Notes under the pieces: generated by a model
Databases searched by the model: none
What the model was told of the DNA's origin: nothing
The model's input: the letters and a program-made list of their open reading frames with translations, nothing else
Source: Ectocarpus siliculosus
Lineage: Eukaryota; Sar; Phaeophyceae; Ectocarpales; Ectocarpaceae
Length of the DNA: 13,205 nucleotides
Direction: 5' to 3'
Assembly (NCBI GenBank): GCA_000310025.1
Contig: FN649749.1
Location: forward strand, 2,081,381-2,094,585
Part shown: positions 1 through 13,205 of the stretch, piece by piece
How positions within the stretch are numbered: the stretch's first letter is position 1
How the letters are laid out: the number at the start of each line of letters is the position of its first letter
Translations under genes and position numbers: made by a program

Positions 1-1308
1 GAAACACCTTAAGGGTTGCAAGAACAAATAGATGCGGCGGTAGGATACACCTGAAAATGGAGACTGTCGGCGAACGTAGGAAAATGCGCAGTAGTGGTCT
101 GTAACGAAGACAAGAAAAATCCCGTAGAATTGAAATGGAAATTGGGGGAGGAAGAACTACCGGTAGTAGACAAGTATACGTACCTGGGAGTAGAGATTTC
201 GAAGGAGTGCTCATGGGACGCACACATAGCGAAGTTGATTGGGGAGGGTAAAGCTCAGATAGGCAAGATGGACGAGATCCTTACGGACCCACACCTAGAC
301 ACTAGGATTAAGAGGTGTATTCTCTTGAATGTGATTGTACCTAAGCTAGAGTATGCAGGAGAGGTATGGGAAGGTAACGAAAAGGCCGTCAAGCAGCTGG
401 AAACGGTGCAGATGGCAGCGGCCAAGAAAATACTAGGATGTTCAAGTACAACGAGCAACACTGTATTGAGAGCAGAATTGGGAATGTACTCTCTTAAAAC
501 AAAGAGAGACATGCAGAAGTTGAATTGGCAGTACAAGGTAAGTAGAATGTCGGACGATCGACTACCAGCCATGGTTGACAAGGCAGCTTGGGGAAAAGCG
601 ACTCCAGGGAAGAAGGGAATCAGATGGGACAAGGTGGTAGAGAAGGTTTGGAAGGAGATAGGAGACGAGGAGGAGACGTTGGACACGGAAGGGTTCGGGG
701 GGTTCAAGACGAAAGTCAAGGAGATGCTAGAAAGTAGGGAGGAGGCAACCCTTCGGAAGAAGGTACGAAGCGAAGACCACTTGGAGATATACGGGAAGTT
801 GAAAGAAGGGATAGGGATGAAGACGTGCTTGGACGGCCCCATGGACAATGCGAAAAAGCTGAAATTGCAATTTCGAGTAGGCGATCTGGACTTGCCAGAA
901 CGGAAGAAGAGGTATACCAGCCGTAGGAGAGAGGAAGAGGAGGATAGACACACATGTCCATGTGGCAAATCGGAGGAGAGTAGACCCCACATAGTTGGGG
1001 AGTGTGAGTTGTACAAGAAGGAAAGAGAGGATCTCGAGGAGGAAATGAGACAGAGAGGGTGTGACATGGACAAGTTTGGTAAATTAAACACCAGCGAAAA
1101 AACGATCGCGATAATTGGGGATAGATGGTGGGCACAAGAGGCCCTAGAGGACGGGGATAAGATGTGCAAGAAATTTTTATGTAGTTTGTGGCAGAAACGT
1201 AAAGAGCTCCCAAATGTTGGTGGTGTCTCTAGTAGGGGTAGGAACGGTGCTCCGTCTCGAAAGGGACGCGTGGTCAATGGTCAAATGACTACGGCAAGCA
1301 ACAAATGA
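1..1308 (+). pseudogene. LINE reverse transcriptase, C-terminal part, broken by stops
   Basis: Frame 1 reads as the end of a LINE reverse transcriptase. The motif RLSANVGKC is followed by YTYLG (175-189) and then SWDAHI. This is the thumb region after the palm domain that is typical of LINE polymerases, where YLG and W..HI are recurrent. Near the C-terminus is a C-x-C-x8-H-x4-C putative zinc-binding cluster (C codons 955, 961 and 1003; H codon 988), comparable to the C-terminal Cys/His motif of many LINE ORF2 proteins. The catalytic (F/Y)xDD motif would lie upstream of the window. The frame is open from 55 to the TGA at 1306-1308, but the same frame has TAA at 10-12 and TGA at 52-54 within sequence that still reads as the same protein. 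This copy is therefore probably dead, though not old. The long antisense open frame over it is a shadow. Confidence 0.8.
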
Positions 1309-1313
1309 GTACG
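1..1313 (+). mobile_element. LINE-type non-LTR retrotransposon, 3' part
   Basis: This is the 3' end of a non-LTR retrotransposon whose 5' part lies outside the window. The body is the C-terminal half of a reverse-transcriptase ORF. The last 75 bp or so include the motif GGTCAATGG and end in GAGTACG at 1307-1313, directly followed by a run of 21 C. The same tail recurs at 6098-6238 (plus) and 12618-12690 (minus), so three related 3' ends lie in 13 kb. LINEs transpose by target-primed reverse transcription and are often truncated at the 5' end. Truncation cannot be judged here because the element runs off the left edge. The element lies upstream of the exon at 1503, probably in the last intron of that gene. 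Confidence 0.85.
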
Positions 1314-1494
1314 CCCCCCCCCCCCCCCCCCCCCTGGGCCCCCTTTGGGAAAATTAGAGGGGAGGAAAGGTTTCCCCTTGGTTCTTGGTCCCTGGGGGAA
1401 AAATCCCCCTTCTTTTGGGGGAGGGGGGGCAAATGTTTTATTCGTTAGGCCAGCCAAAAAAAAGGGTCCCCCCCCCCCCCCCCCCCCCCCCCCC
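1314..1494. other. Two long C runs around smeared, low-complexity sequence
   Basis: A run of 21 C (1314-1334) and a run of 27 C (1468-1494) enclose about 133 bp. In that stretch bases occur in short duplicated runs such as gggccccctttggg and ggtttcccctt. This texture is typical of poor base calls next to a long homopolymer, so both the sequence and the run lengths may be unreliable. The second run lies just upstream of CTGCAG at 1498-1502 and could serve as the polypyrimidine tract of the exon that follows. Open frames through this stretch that give polyproline are not credible as proteins. Confidence 0.6.
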
Positions 1495-1502
1495 GTCTGC
1501 AG

Positions 1503-1690
1503 GCCTGTACGTGCAGAAAACCAGACAGATCGTCAGCAGCGTGAGAAGCACCCGAGGGGCTTCGGCTGCCCGCCTGCAGAGCCCGTTCGCCGCCCAGCTG
1601 CAGGGGGCGGTCGGGCAGCACGGGGCGAGGCGTCAAGGTGGCGACCTGATGAGCGCCCTCAACGCCAAGCTTGGGGTACCGCCGTCGTGA
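1503..1690 (+). CDS. Probable 3'-terminal exon of an unidentified gene (partial)
   Basis: A plausible splice acceptor (poly-C tract, then gtctgcag ending at 1502) opens an exon that reads in frame 2 to a TGA at 1688-1690. The first two bases complete a split codon, so the preceding intron is phase 1. The exon encodes about 61 further residues, beginning LYVQKTRQIVSS and ending SALNAKLGVPPS. Third positions are rich in G and C, and the stretch between is rich in Ala, Gln, Arg and Gly, which looks coding rather than random. I do not recognise the family. Earlier exons would lie left of the window, beyond the LINE copy. The T/G-rich sequence after the stop fits a 3' untranslated region. The frame is good evidence; the exon start is inferred, and the bases just upstream may be unreliable. 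Confidence 0.45.
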
Positions 1691-2702
1691 TGTGTGTCGT
1701 TTTTGCATGTGTACGGTGCGGATAGCCGACGACGGACCGTGTGCAAGCTGGTGTTTGTTTTGGTTTTCGTGCCTTCTTGTTGGCTACTCATGCAGTCCCC
1801 TGGGCTCAGCTAGATCGAAGTTAGTGTTTTTTTGGTTTCCGTGACTTTCTCCCCTGCTCGTTGGTTTCCCTGGGTTGGGCAAGATCGTCTGCTGCTGGGT
1901 GTAGCCTGGGCGTGTAGTCTAGCCGTGTCATGGGCGCTCGAACCTAGTCTCCGAGGGCTGAGCAAGACCGTGAGTGTAGCCAAGGGGTGAAAGCTGGTCG
2001 TATCGTGAATGTTCGGACCGTGCTTAATCTCTTGGTTCCTCGAGTTTTTTTTTTTTTTTCTGGCTTTCTGTTGGGATTTTACGAGGGCCTTTGTTCTGGG
2101 TCTGCGGTTGTCCCCCGTGCCTGCTAGGGGTGCTAGCCTGGTAGGTGAAGCTTGGTCTTCCGCTATTATTCCGCAAAAGTAGACCGGCGGCGGGTTCAGG
2201 CTGTTGTTCGGGCCCACCACCTAGAGATCGGTGTGGCATAACTTGTAATGCTATTTCCCTGCTGTCGTATTTTTGAAAGCCACTGCTGAGTACTTATGTT
2301 GAACCCTTCAAGAGCCCGTCCGTATTCGCAGACGCCGGTGGTTGTTTTAGCCTTGTCGCGAATTTCGTCAACGCGCGGAAAATGTAGCGCGCGTGTGTGT
2401 CAGACTACGCTGGGCCATCATCCTTTATGGGTACATCGCGCTGATCGATTGGCGATGCACAGCGGTAACTATGGCGTGGTCGTGAAGTTCGTGGACGCGA
2501 CTGCCGTGTTCAGTAATGGCGTACGTCACGTGAAGCTTGAACATGAAGGTGGATTTGCCTCCGTTGTATGCCTTGCGATGCGTTGTCATTGAGCGGCTCG
2601 AACGACGAGGGCGGCCTGGTTTTCTCTTTCCGGACACCCCGACCCGATCGTCCTGTGCATGTGCATATAACCATTGATCGTGTTCGAGTTGCATTACAGC
2701 AA
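1691..2702. other. Intergenic, probable 3' UTR then no recognisable gene
   Basis: The first few hundred bases are rich in T and TG (for example gtgtttgttttggttttcg and a T run near 2046-2059), which suits the 3' untranslated region of the gene ending at 1690. No clear polyadenylation signal was identified. The open frames of up to 136 codons on either strand have no motifs, and none is bounded by convincing splice sites. Confidence 0.4.
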
Positions 2703-2927
2703 CACGAGTGGCCAAAGGAGGTTGTAACTGGTGCCCAACCTCCCCGGGGGTCAGGTTCTACGCCGACCTAAGCATCTAGCACCGCATCACGGATTACGAC
2801 GTCGGTCCGATCAATAGGGCGGACTGGCAGCGTAGACTACATGTTGTCCAAGGTCGATCCCCAACGTCCCAACCTGATCCCCGGGGAGGTTGGGCACCAG
2901 TTACAACCTCCTTTTTGGGCACCCGTG
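2703..2927. repeat. 225-bp nested inverted repeat, MITE-like
   Basis: Arm 1 (2703-2757) is nearly the exact reverse complement of arm 2 (2871-2927). They differ by three substitutions and one 2-base length difference over 55-57 bp, around a 113-bp spacer. Each arm is itself a foldback: GGAGGTTG, 11 bases, CAACCTCC (2717-2743 in arm 1; 2885-2911 in arm 2), followed by a CCCCGGGG-like palindrome. The outer ends read CACG and CGTG. No target-site duplication was recognised. The structure is that of a miniature inverted-repeat transposable element or other foldback element. It has no coding capacity, and its transposase partner is unknown. Confidence 0.65.
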
Positions 2928-3613
2928 AATACTTCCAACCAACGACGTGGATCTGTAGCAACGCGTGTTGGCGAAGGGAAAACAAAACACACTTCTCCTC
3001 CACGCTCCATTCTCACTTTGTGGAGTTTCCCTTACCCTTAAAAACTCGCTCGATCGCGGATAGCCAAATCTCAATCCACCCGCGATGCTTGCACACCTGG
3101 GTTAAGACTATAATAGGTTAGATGGCAATGAATGATGTTGCGCTTCATCTACCACCGCATCCAAGCTGCTTGTCCGGTACATGCGGGCATCTCGTTTGCT
3201 ACTACAATGCTGTTGCGGGAATTTTGAAGCTTTAGCTTCAGCTTCTCAGACCAATATCCGTGAAAGTTTATCATATCATAAACCCGTTGCGATGAAGGAA
3301 AGGTCATGGCTGAATGTGCACAGGATCCGGACAAAGCACAATACCAAAACCCCCAAAAATCAGGATTCACAGGGGCCTGTAGTACCAAAGGATAAGAGGA
3401 GGTTGTTACACGGAGCCCACCAATCCCGCTCGACGCGCATGCTTTGGGAGAACTACAACACAGAATCTCTGAAGTGCGCATCCAAATGCATGTGTCGAGC
3501 CACTGCTGAATCACAACATGAGTGGAGCAGTCAGTGAAAAAAAAAGCCCCCTACCCCCGCCCCGAAAACTTGGCCCCCTTTTGAAACATTCTTACCTAAC
3601 TTCACAACCAAAC
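2928..3613. other. Intergenic and upstream region of the PhyH-family gene
   Basis: No gene was recognised here. The antisense frame of 121 codons at 3149-3514 and the overlapping plus frame at 3181-3537 have no motifs and appear to be chance. The last 75 bp before the start codon are A/C-rich (tcacaaccaaac just before ATG) with no clear TATA box. They probably include the 5' untranslated leader. Confidence 0.35.
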
Positions 3614-8545
<4,932 letters not shown>

Positions 8546-11500
8546 TTGCAAGGCTGTTGAGGTTGGAGGTGGCTGACTCGTCGGCAGATGGAGAGTCAGT
8601 AGATTGATGCGAGGCCCCGCGTGAGAGGCCCCCCCTTAAGCAATGGCTTTTGTCCTCGTTTTGAGCGGAAAACAGAATTTCGTTGTTTGTGGCACGTCAG
8701 CTTGTTTGACCCGGGGGTCCTGCAGCACTGACGGGGTGTTGATGACGGCTTCCGGCTTCGTTCTTGGCGTTCTTCCGTCGAAAGGATGGCTTCATTCATC
8801 CAGATAGACTTAGTATATATCGTGAACGTGTTCCAAAACCCCCCTCTCCAACCTCTTCAAGGCGCCCACCTCAATACAGCCTGACTGCGCCCATCCTCTT
8901 GTTACAGAACCGAATCACCTCTTTTTGACATGCTGAGAACAGAACTCTGACTTCTTCCTCCTCTCAACAACGCCGACTTCCAAGGAGCTCCTCTGCACTA
9001 CTGCTGTGGTGACATGTTCCCCCCACCCTTTCAAAAATGCACCTTCTTTATCCTAAGCCATCGGCAGTGTTTTCTCTACCTCTGCGACGTGTGCAGACGC
9101 GGTGTTGAGTAATGTAAAGATAGTGCCTATAGATGGAGTTGTTCAGCCGCACTGGCCCGCGGGGGAGAGGCCTGGGAAGGGGGGCGAACGATATGATACC
9201 ACGGACCCCCCATCGGTTCACTCGTGGACCAGCCGCAGCTGCTGGTGCTGCCGTGACACAACTCGCACAGGACCGGGACACATCCTGCGCGTGTCAAAGA
9301 ATCAGACTGCAGACTCTACGCATCAAAGGTGAGTGCGCCGCTCACCAATCCGAACATCACGCAGGGATGAAGGAAACGGAGACTCCAAACATATCATGTG
9401 CCAGACCTTTGATCGCGCATCGGTGGTATCCTGCGTATGGACGGAACGTGTGCATGTGTGGACAAACTTCAAATCAAGACCCAGCACAGCTAGTGGATTG
9501 ATGAGTGGGGCAATGTCTCATCCTGGAGGCTGTTACCCTCCGACAGGGCTCAAGACCTCCACTGCCATCGGTATCATCCAGGCTGCAGGGAGAGCTTCCG
9601 TACAGCAGCAGTGCATCCTCATTGTCCACAGCAGTCCTCTTCTCTTCCTGCCTCACTCGTTCCGTGTACTTACTTGTAGCACACCGTTTGCCCCTCGTTT
9701 GCGCGCTCCTGCTCTTTCCGCAAAGAGGAAAATCGAAAACGCATTGTGAAGACACCAATTTGCAGACCTTGTAAATACCTCACTTGCTCATATGCCGGTC
9801 GCCTTCAGCTCGCTTGACAGTAAACAGCAGCGTGAAGATGAGATTCGCCCAAAAGACTCATGTGCATAAATAGTCTACAACCGGACCGACATGTTTCCTC
9901 ATGAACAAGCAGTGGAGGACTTTCTCCTTTACTGCTGTACTGCTGCAAGAACTCTAGACGATACGCACATATATTACTAGGAGCATCCACGCCTTGGAAA
10001 AGAGCTATGTATGCATACACGAGAGAGCTGGTCTGGCCCACGTCTCCATGTGTATGGAGAGTGATTAAAGATGCAATTTATTGTAGCGCTCTACTGCTGC
10101 TGCTGCTGTAGACAAGGTTCTCGGGGCATTTTTACGCGGAGTATTGTAGTAACACCAAGTCCACCCCCCTTCCCGATATGTGAAAAGTCGCGGAGCCTCC
10201 TGGTAACAGCAGCATCGCAAACAATTTGGCTGCGCTTATGGCGTCAGTCTGTGGGTGCGTCGGCATCACCGAGCGGCCCTGGAAGATCGTTTCGATGTCG
10301 GGGCATGGCAGATGATGTCTTCGCGAGCTACAAACGACGATGTCCCCGTAACTTGACCGAGTAGGTCTGTGGGAAACTCCTTTTCGCTTTATTGCAGTGT
10401 TGCAGTGGCCGGTGTACCTTACTCGGAGGGTCAGGTTACATTCGTCATCCACCAGGATATTTATTCACATCCCAAAGAGAGCTCAAGGTTGAACAACACA
10501 GAGCCGCCATCTCCCGACACCCACATCTATGCTACTATGCTATTCTGCATGATTCAATACTTCCCCGATGCATACTTTATCCAACATGTTTACTTAATCG
10601 AAAGCACTTGCGAAGACTACTACCTTTTCAAAGCCCCATTTGCCGTGATCTACGGTGCAGTACCCCCCCCCCCACCCCCCCTCAATTTCGGCGAAAGATT
10701 GTCAAAATGTTACCATCACAGCGTGTCAGAGCTGGCGCGCCCAGAGTACATATCGTGCAAGACTCACCGTGTTTGGAACGGTTCCCAGTCATCCGTGGAA
10801 TGCTCCGTAGATTTTGTCCGTTGCGGTGACACAGAGTGCGTCAAAGACGTTTTTGTGCTTAGCACTACCGTAGCTGGCATCACTGGTATGGCTCAGTGTA
10901 GGCTTTAACATAGGCCAAGTAATCAGCCGGTTTTTCTTACACTCGCTATTTAGGTGTACAGACTTCAACACATCCCCTTCGCCTGCTGTGGTATTTTCTC
11001 GAACGGGTATACGTATTTAGTCTCTCTGCCTTTGTATGCGTATGTGTACTTCTAAGAAAATGTGCTGTCAACTTTGATGTTCCCCCCCCGGGATGATCAC
11101 CCACCGGCGCAAAAAAAAAAGGACTCGTTCGTGAAGGCGCTGTCGCCCGGCGAAAAAAACGAGTCCTTTTTTTTCTTTTGCGAAGCCTGTGTCTACGCAC
11201 ACAGTCCTCCCTCCGCACAGGAGCGCTCGGTCATGGGGGTGCCGTCGGTGTTGTGCTGTGCCTCCGGGATCATCTTCCCGATTTTTCTGGAAACAATTTG
11301 CGAGAAGATACCCGACAACAGGCTTGGTTTCAAGGACCCTCCTTCTTGAAGAACACTCCCTGACGCCCCCCCACCCCCCTCCCTATCCTCTCGCTGTTCG
11401 TGCGTGCTGCGTGTCACCCTCCTCTCGGTTCATTTCCTCAGAACTTGGGCAAGCGAACGCCTTCTCTTCGAAGTTGCTTCGCAGCGACGCGACGTCATTT

Positions 11501-11649
11501 CCACGAAACGACTCGACGGCAAGGCTCCGGTTCGACCGCAACAACGCAACCCTAAATCGCCTGAAAGCTCGGACGGGGTGGTGGTGTCTGCGAGCCGAAG
11601 AAGCGTCCTCCCTCTTCCCGACAAAAAAAAAGCCTGACCAAGGGGCCCG
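8546..11649. other. Intergenic, no convincing gene
   Basis: About 3.1 kb follows the PhyH-family stop codon. The first few hundred bases are presumably its 3' UTR. Open frames of 60-180 codons occur on both strands but carry no motifs; the 179-codon frame at 10369-10908 starts with GTG and runs through a poly-C tract. A speculative two-exon reading (9133-9328 plus 9680-9774) is described under findings. A short CTG run lies near 10093-10108 and a C run at 10663-10672. The strong foldback at 11108-11182 is listed separately. A C/T-rich stretch near 11360-11395 could belong to the upstream region of the next gene. Confidence 0.4.
11108..11182. repeat. Foldback (hairpin) with arms of about 22-25 bp
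   Basis: Arm 1 (11108-11129: CGC, ten A, GGACTCGTT) pairs with arm 2 (11158-11182: AACGAGTCC, T-rich, then GCG). The nine-base GGACTCGTT part is exact, as is the outer CGC/GCG. The arms differ by three bases in the A/T run. The 28-base loop contains a smaller GGCG/CGCC stem. An RNA from either strand would form a long stem-loop. The structure suits a small foldback element or a small-RNA precursor. It could also be mere A/T-tract symmetry around a short palindrome, though the exact GGACTCGTT pairing argues against that. Confidence 0.65.
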
Positions 11650-12365
11650 ATGGAGGAGACAAGGATTAGTGGTGATGACAACCCCGGCGCAGGGAGCACC
11701 GCGGCTGACCCCTCTTCCCCCTTCACCCCCTACGCCGCCGGCTGCGCCCCTTCGTCTCGGTGAGCAGCTCTCTCGGTTTTGTTTGGGCGTGTGTGTATGC
11801 GCAAAGGTCGATGGTGTTGTTTCGTTTTTTGGTGTCCAATGGGTCCATTTTTTTTTAGGATGCCGTTCTTGGGTAAGCTAGCCTGTGACCACGGGAATCG
11901 ACCGCGTCAAGTGTTCGACTAGTACGGGCAGAGGAAGGTACTGGGTAGAGAGAACGGAACGGTTTTTTCATGTCAAGACAACAACAGAAACGACGACAAC
12001 AACAATGTTTTTCGGAGGAGCGTGACGCAGTCTGCGCTGTTCAGCCACCAGGCCGGAGGTGTCGGACGGCACGTTCGCGTCGTTTTACCCTGGGAGGGGT
12101 TCATTGGCTGTACAGCAGCAGAGGTCCCTGCTTGAGGTCGGTTTCCCTGTTTGAGCGCCGGGTGCCCGATGTAAGGCCGGTGGTTGCCCTTGGACCATAG
12201 CGGCCTTCGTCGGGTACTGTACACCTGCAGTCTTACCTGATCACCCCACACAAGCCGTTGTGTTTTTCTCTCGTGTCACTCAGAGGCCCCGGAGCGGCGA
12301 CGGACGATGGCGAAGAGGAGATCGCCCACCTCATCAAGAAGTGCGAGTGGTGCGCGACCACGAAG
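11650..12365 (+). CDS. First two exons of an unidentified gene (partial, runs toward right edge)
   Basis: Exon 1 (11650-11759) begins at the first ATG after an in-frame TGA at 11635, encodes MEETRISGDD and continues Gly/Ala/Pro/Ser-rich. It ends in TCTCG|GTGAGC, a strong donor. Exon 2 (12284-12365) follows TTTTTCTCTCGTGTCACTCAG, an excellent acceptor, restores the split Arg codon, and reads GPGAATDDGEEEIAHLIKK, then CEWCATTK, before AAG|GTATTG. The two exons give 64 residues and end in phase 0. The acidic, helical-looking segment followed by C-x-x-C suggests the beginning of a folded domain, possibly metal-binding, but the family is not recognised. Further exons should lie downstream. One candidate acceptor ends at 13102 and opens a frame to the window end (DVGVVLSFSVG...); another at 12873 falls inside a repeat element and is less likely. 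Exon 1 might instead be internal, starting at 11643. Confidence 0.5.
11760..12283 (+). other. Intron 1 of the unidentified gene, no other feature seen
   Basis: This 524-bp interval lies between the strong donor at 11760 and the pyrimidine-rich acceptor ending at 12283. It has a T run near 11848-11857 and a short CAACAA-rich patch near 11979-12004. I see no coding or structural element in it. Confidence 0.5.
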
Positions 12366-12597
12366 GTATTGCTTGTACAGAGAGCGCCCGCGCTCGAACC
12401 TCTAATGTAGTTTTGGCTGAGGCTGGGGTTCTTACCGTATTCCTGGGGTCATGCTACGAATGGTCGCTATATAGCTTTTAGTGTAAGTGTTCATCACCGA
12501 GCGTACGAATGGTGCTCAAGTTCTTAGACATGGAGTTCTTTTGGGCTCAACGAAGGGTGGCGGGAAAAATATTTTCTGACACCTATGTACGCTCCAG

Positions 12598-13024
12598 AGG
12601 CGCTGAGGGGGGGGGGGTGTACTCATAGTCGTGCATGCCGTAGTCGTTAGACCATTGACCTCGCATTCCTACAAAGCCGGGGCGGAGCACGCCGGGTTCT
12701 CGCCGGACCAGGCTCTCACATCACCAAGCGCGAAGCGCCGTGAGGTATTCGGCGAGTCTCATGAAGGGTGCGCTGCATCCTGCTAAGGGTGTTCAGGATC
12801 TTGTGCTTTCTTCCTTGCGTACGGATGACAGCTGCGTATGACTTAATTTATTTTCTGGTGCTTTCACTTCCAGAGACAGTTAAAGCACCGTGTAACTGCC
12901 TCGAGGATGCTTGACCATTTTAACACAACGTGGTGCGGCCATCCCCCTTGCGCGGAGTGAGAGTTCTCGACCCCGCACAACATGATCTACTCGACCACCA
13001 GGCGCTGAGGGGGGGGGGGGGGGG
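12598..13024 (-). mobile_element. SINE-like element sharing the LINE 3' tail, with target-site duplication
   Basis: The element body is 12618-12999, read on the minus strand. Its last 73 bp or so resemble the LINE 3' tail (GTGCTCCG, GGTCAATGGTC, GACTACGGCA, terminal ATGAGTACA). The remaining roughly 310 bp show no match to the LINE reverse transcriptase by eye. It is flanked by the same 20-bp sequence, AGGCGCTGAG plus ten G, at 12598-12617 and from 13000, which is a clear target-site duplication. A sequence fitting the Pol III A-box consensus, TGGTCGAGTAG, starts three bases inside the 5' end (12987-12997). A B box is only weakly suggested by GGGTCGAGAAC. A short element with LINE-like tail and duplications but no LINE coding sequence is what a SINE looks like. 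A diverged or rearranged LINE copy is the alternative. Confidence 0.6.
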
Positions 13025-13036
13025 TATACTAAAATC

Positions 13037-13076
13037 AAGTAAAAAAAAATCCAAACACTTTTTTTTTTTTTTACTT
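13037..13076. repeat. A/T-rich inverted repeat
   Basis: AAGTAAAAAAAAA (13038-13050 region) is mirrored by a T run ending in ACTT (about 13060-13075), giving a hairpin of roughly 13 bp around a short loop that includes CCAAAC. It lies just right of the target-site duplication of the SINE-like element. It could be a foldback remnant or simply paired homopolymers; the AAGT/ACTT ends are the only non-homopolymer pairing. Confidence 0.4.
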
Positions 13077-13205
13077 TTCTCGCAATTACGGCACCTTTCT
13101 AGGACGTAGGTGTCGTTCTCAGTTTTTCTGTGGGCACTGTTGACTTAACTGTCGAGTTTTCAAGTGCAGGTGCTTTCTGTATGTACAACACGGCAAGCAT
13201 CTCAC

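Noticed and set aside
255-1277. 340-codon open frame on the minus strand over the LINE
   Set aside because: It is the antisense shadow of the A/G-rich reverse-transcriptase frame; its Ser/Leu/Pro-rich content shows no motif.
1345-1725. 126-codon plus-strand frame with a polyproline stretch
   Set aside because: It reads through both the suspect sequence and the C run, and competes with the better-supported exon frame at 1503-1690.
2425-2715. 96-codon minus-strand frame with a His-rich HELHDH segment
   Set aside because: No transposon or zinc-binding family pattern could be assigned, and the frame is not bounded by plausible gene signals.
10369-10908. 179-codon plus-strand frame
   Set aside because: It starts with GTG, crosses a poly-C tract, and has no recognisable domain or convincing splice context.
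11189-11881. 230-codon plus-strand frame
   Set aside because: It overlaps the foldback and the first exon and donor of the better-supported gene at 11650 in another frame, and is Pro/Ser-rich low complexity.
12874-12960. Possible third exon (RQLKHRVTASRML...) of the gene at 11650
   Set aside because: The acceptor looks good, but the stretch lies inside the SINE-like element bounded by the target-site duplication, so it is unlikely to be an ancestral exon. It was not excluded outright.

Overview
The window looks like nuclear DNA of a eukaryote with intron-rich genes, GT-AG splicing, long homopolymer and microsatellite tracts, and LINE debris. No bacterial operon structure, CRISPR array, rRNA or tRNA was seen. 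The LINE type, the introns of 0.2-1.6 kb with C/T-rich 3' ends, and the algal style of low-complexity protein insertions suggest a stramenopile, most likely a brown alga of the Ectocarpus kind. That assignment is inference.

Left part (1-3613). Positions 1-1313 are the 3' end of a LINE-type retrotransposon carrying the C-terminal part of its reverse transcriptase, with two in-frame stops near the window edge. It abuts a 21-bp C run, then about 130 bp of suspicious, smeared-looking sequence, then a 27-bp C run. Immediately after this lies a probable terminal exon (1503-1690) of a gene that begins left of the window. The interval up to 3613 holds no recognisable gene, but it contains a 225-bp nested inverted repeat (2703-2927).

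Centre (3614-8545). One six-exon gene encodes a phytanoyl-CoA dioxygenase (PhyH) family Fe(II)/2-oxoglutarate oxygenase of about 493 residues. The exons were reconstructed from family motifs, reading phase and splice sites: 3614-3757, 4273-4740, 6300-6413, 6950-6985 (least certain), 7207-7319 and 7939-8545. The iron-binding H-x-D motif is split by a 1.56-kb intron that carries a second LINE fragment and a 273-codon ORF. The last intron holds a (CTGT)25 microsatellite that runs into its polypyrimidine tract. The first intron has a 22-bp exact direct repeat.

Right part (8546-13205). About 3.1 kb without a convincing gene includes a strong A/T-rich foldback at 11108-11182. The first two exons of a second plus-strand gene follow (11650-11759 and 12284-12365; N-terminus with a CEWC motif, function unknown). 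Its next intron contains a minus-strand, SINE-like element (12618-12999). This element shares the LINE 3' tail, is flanked by a 20-bp target-site duplication, and sits at a G/C homopolymer run.

The most interesting pattern is that all three copies of the LINE tail end in GAGTAC(G/A) directly against a poly-C run in the element's orientation. One copy shows that the run belongs to the duplicated target. This suggests a retrotransposon family, with a possible parasitic SINE, that inserts at poly(C) tracts.
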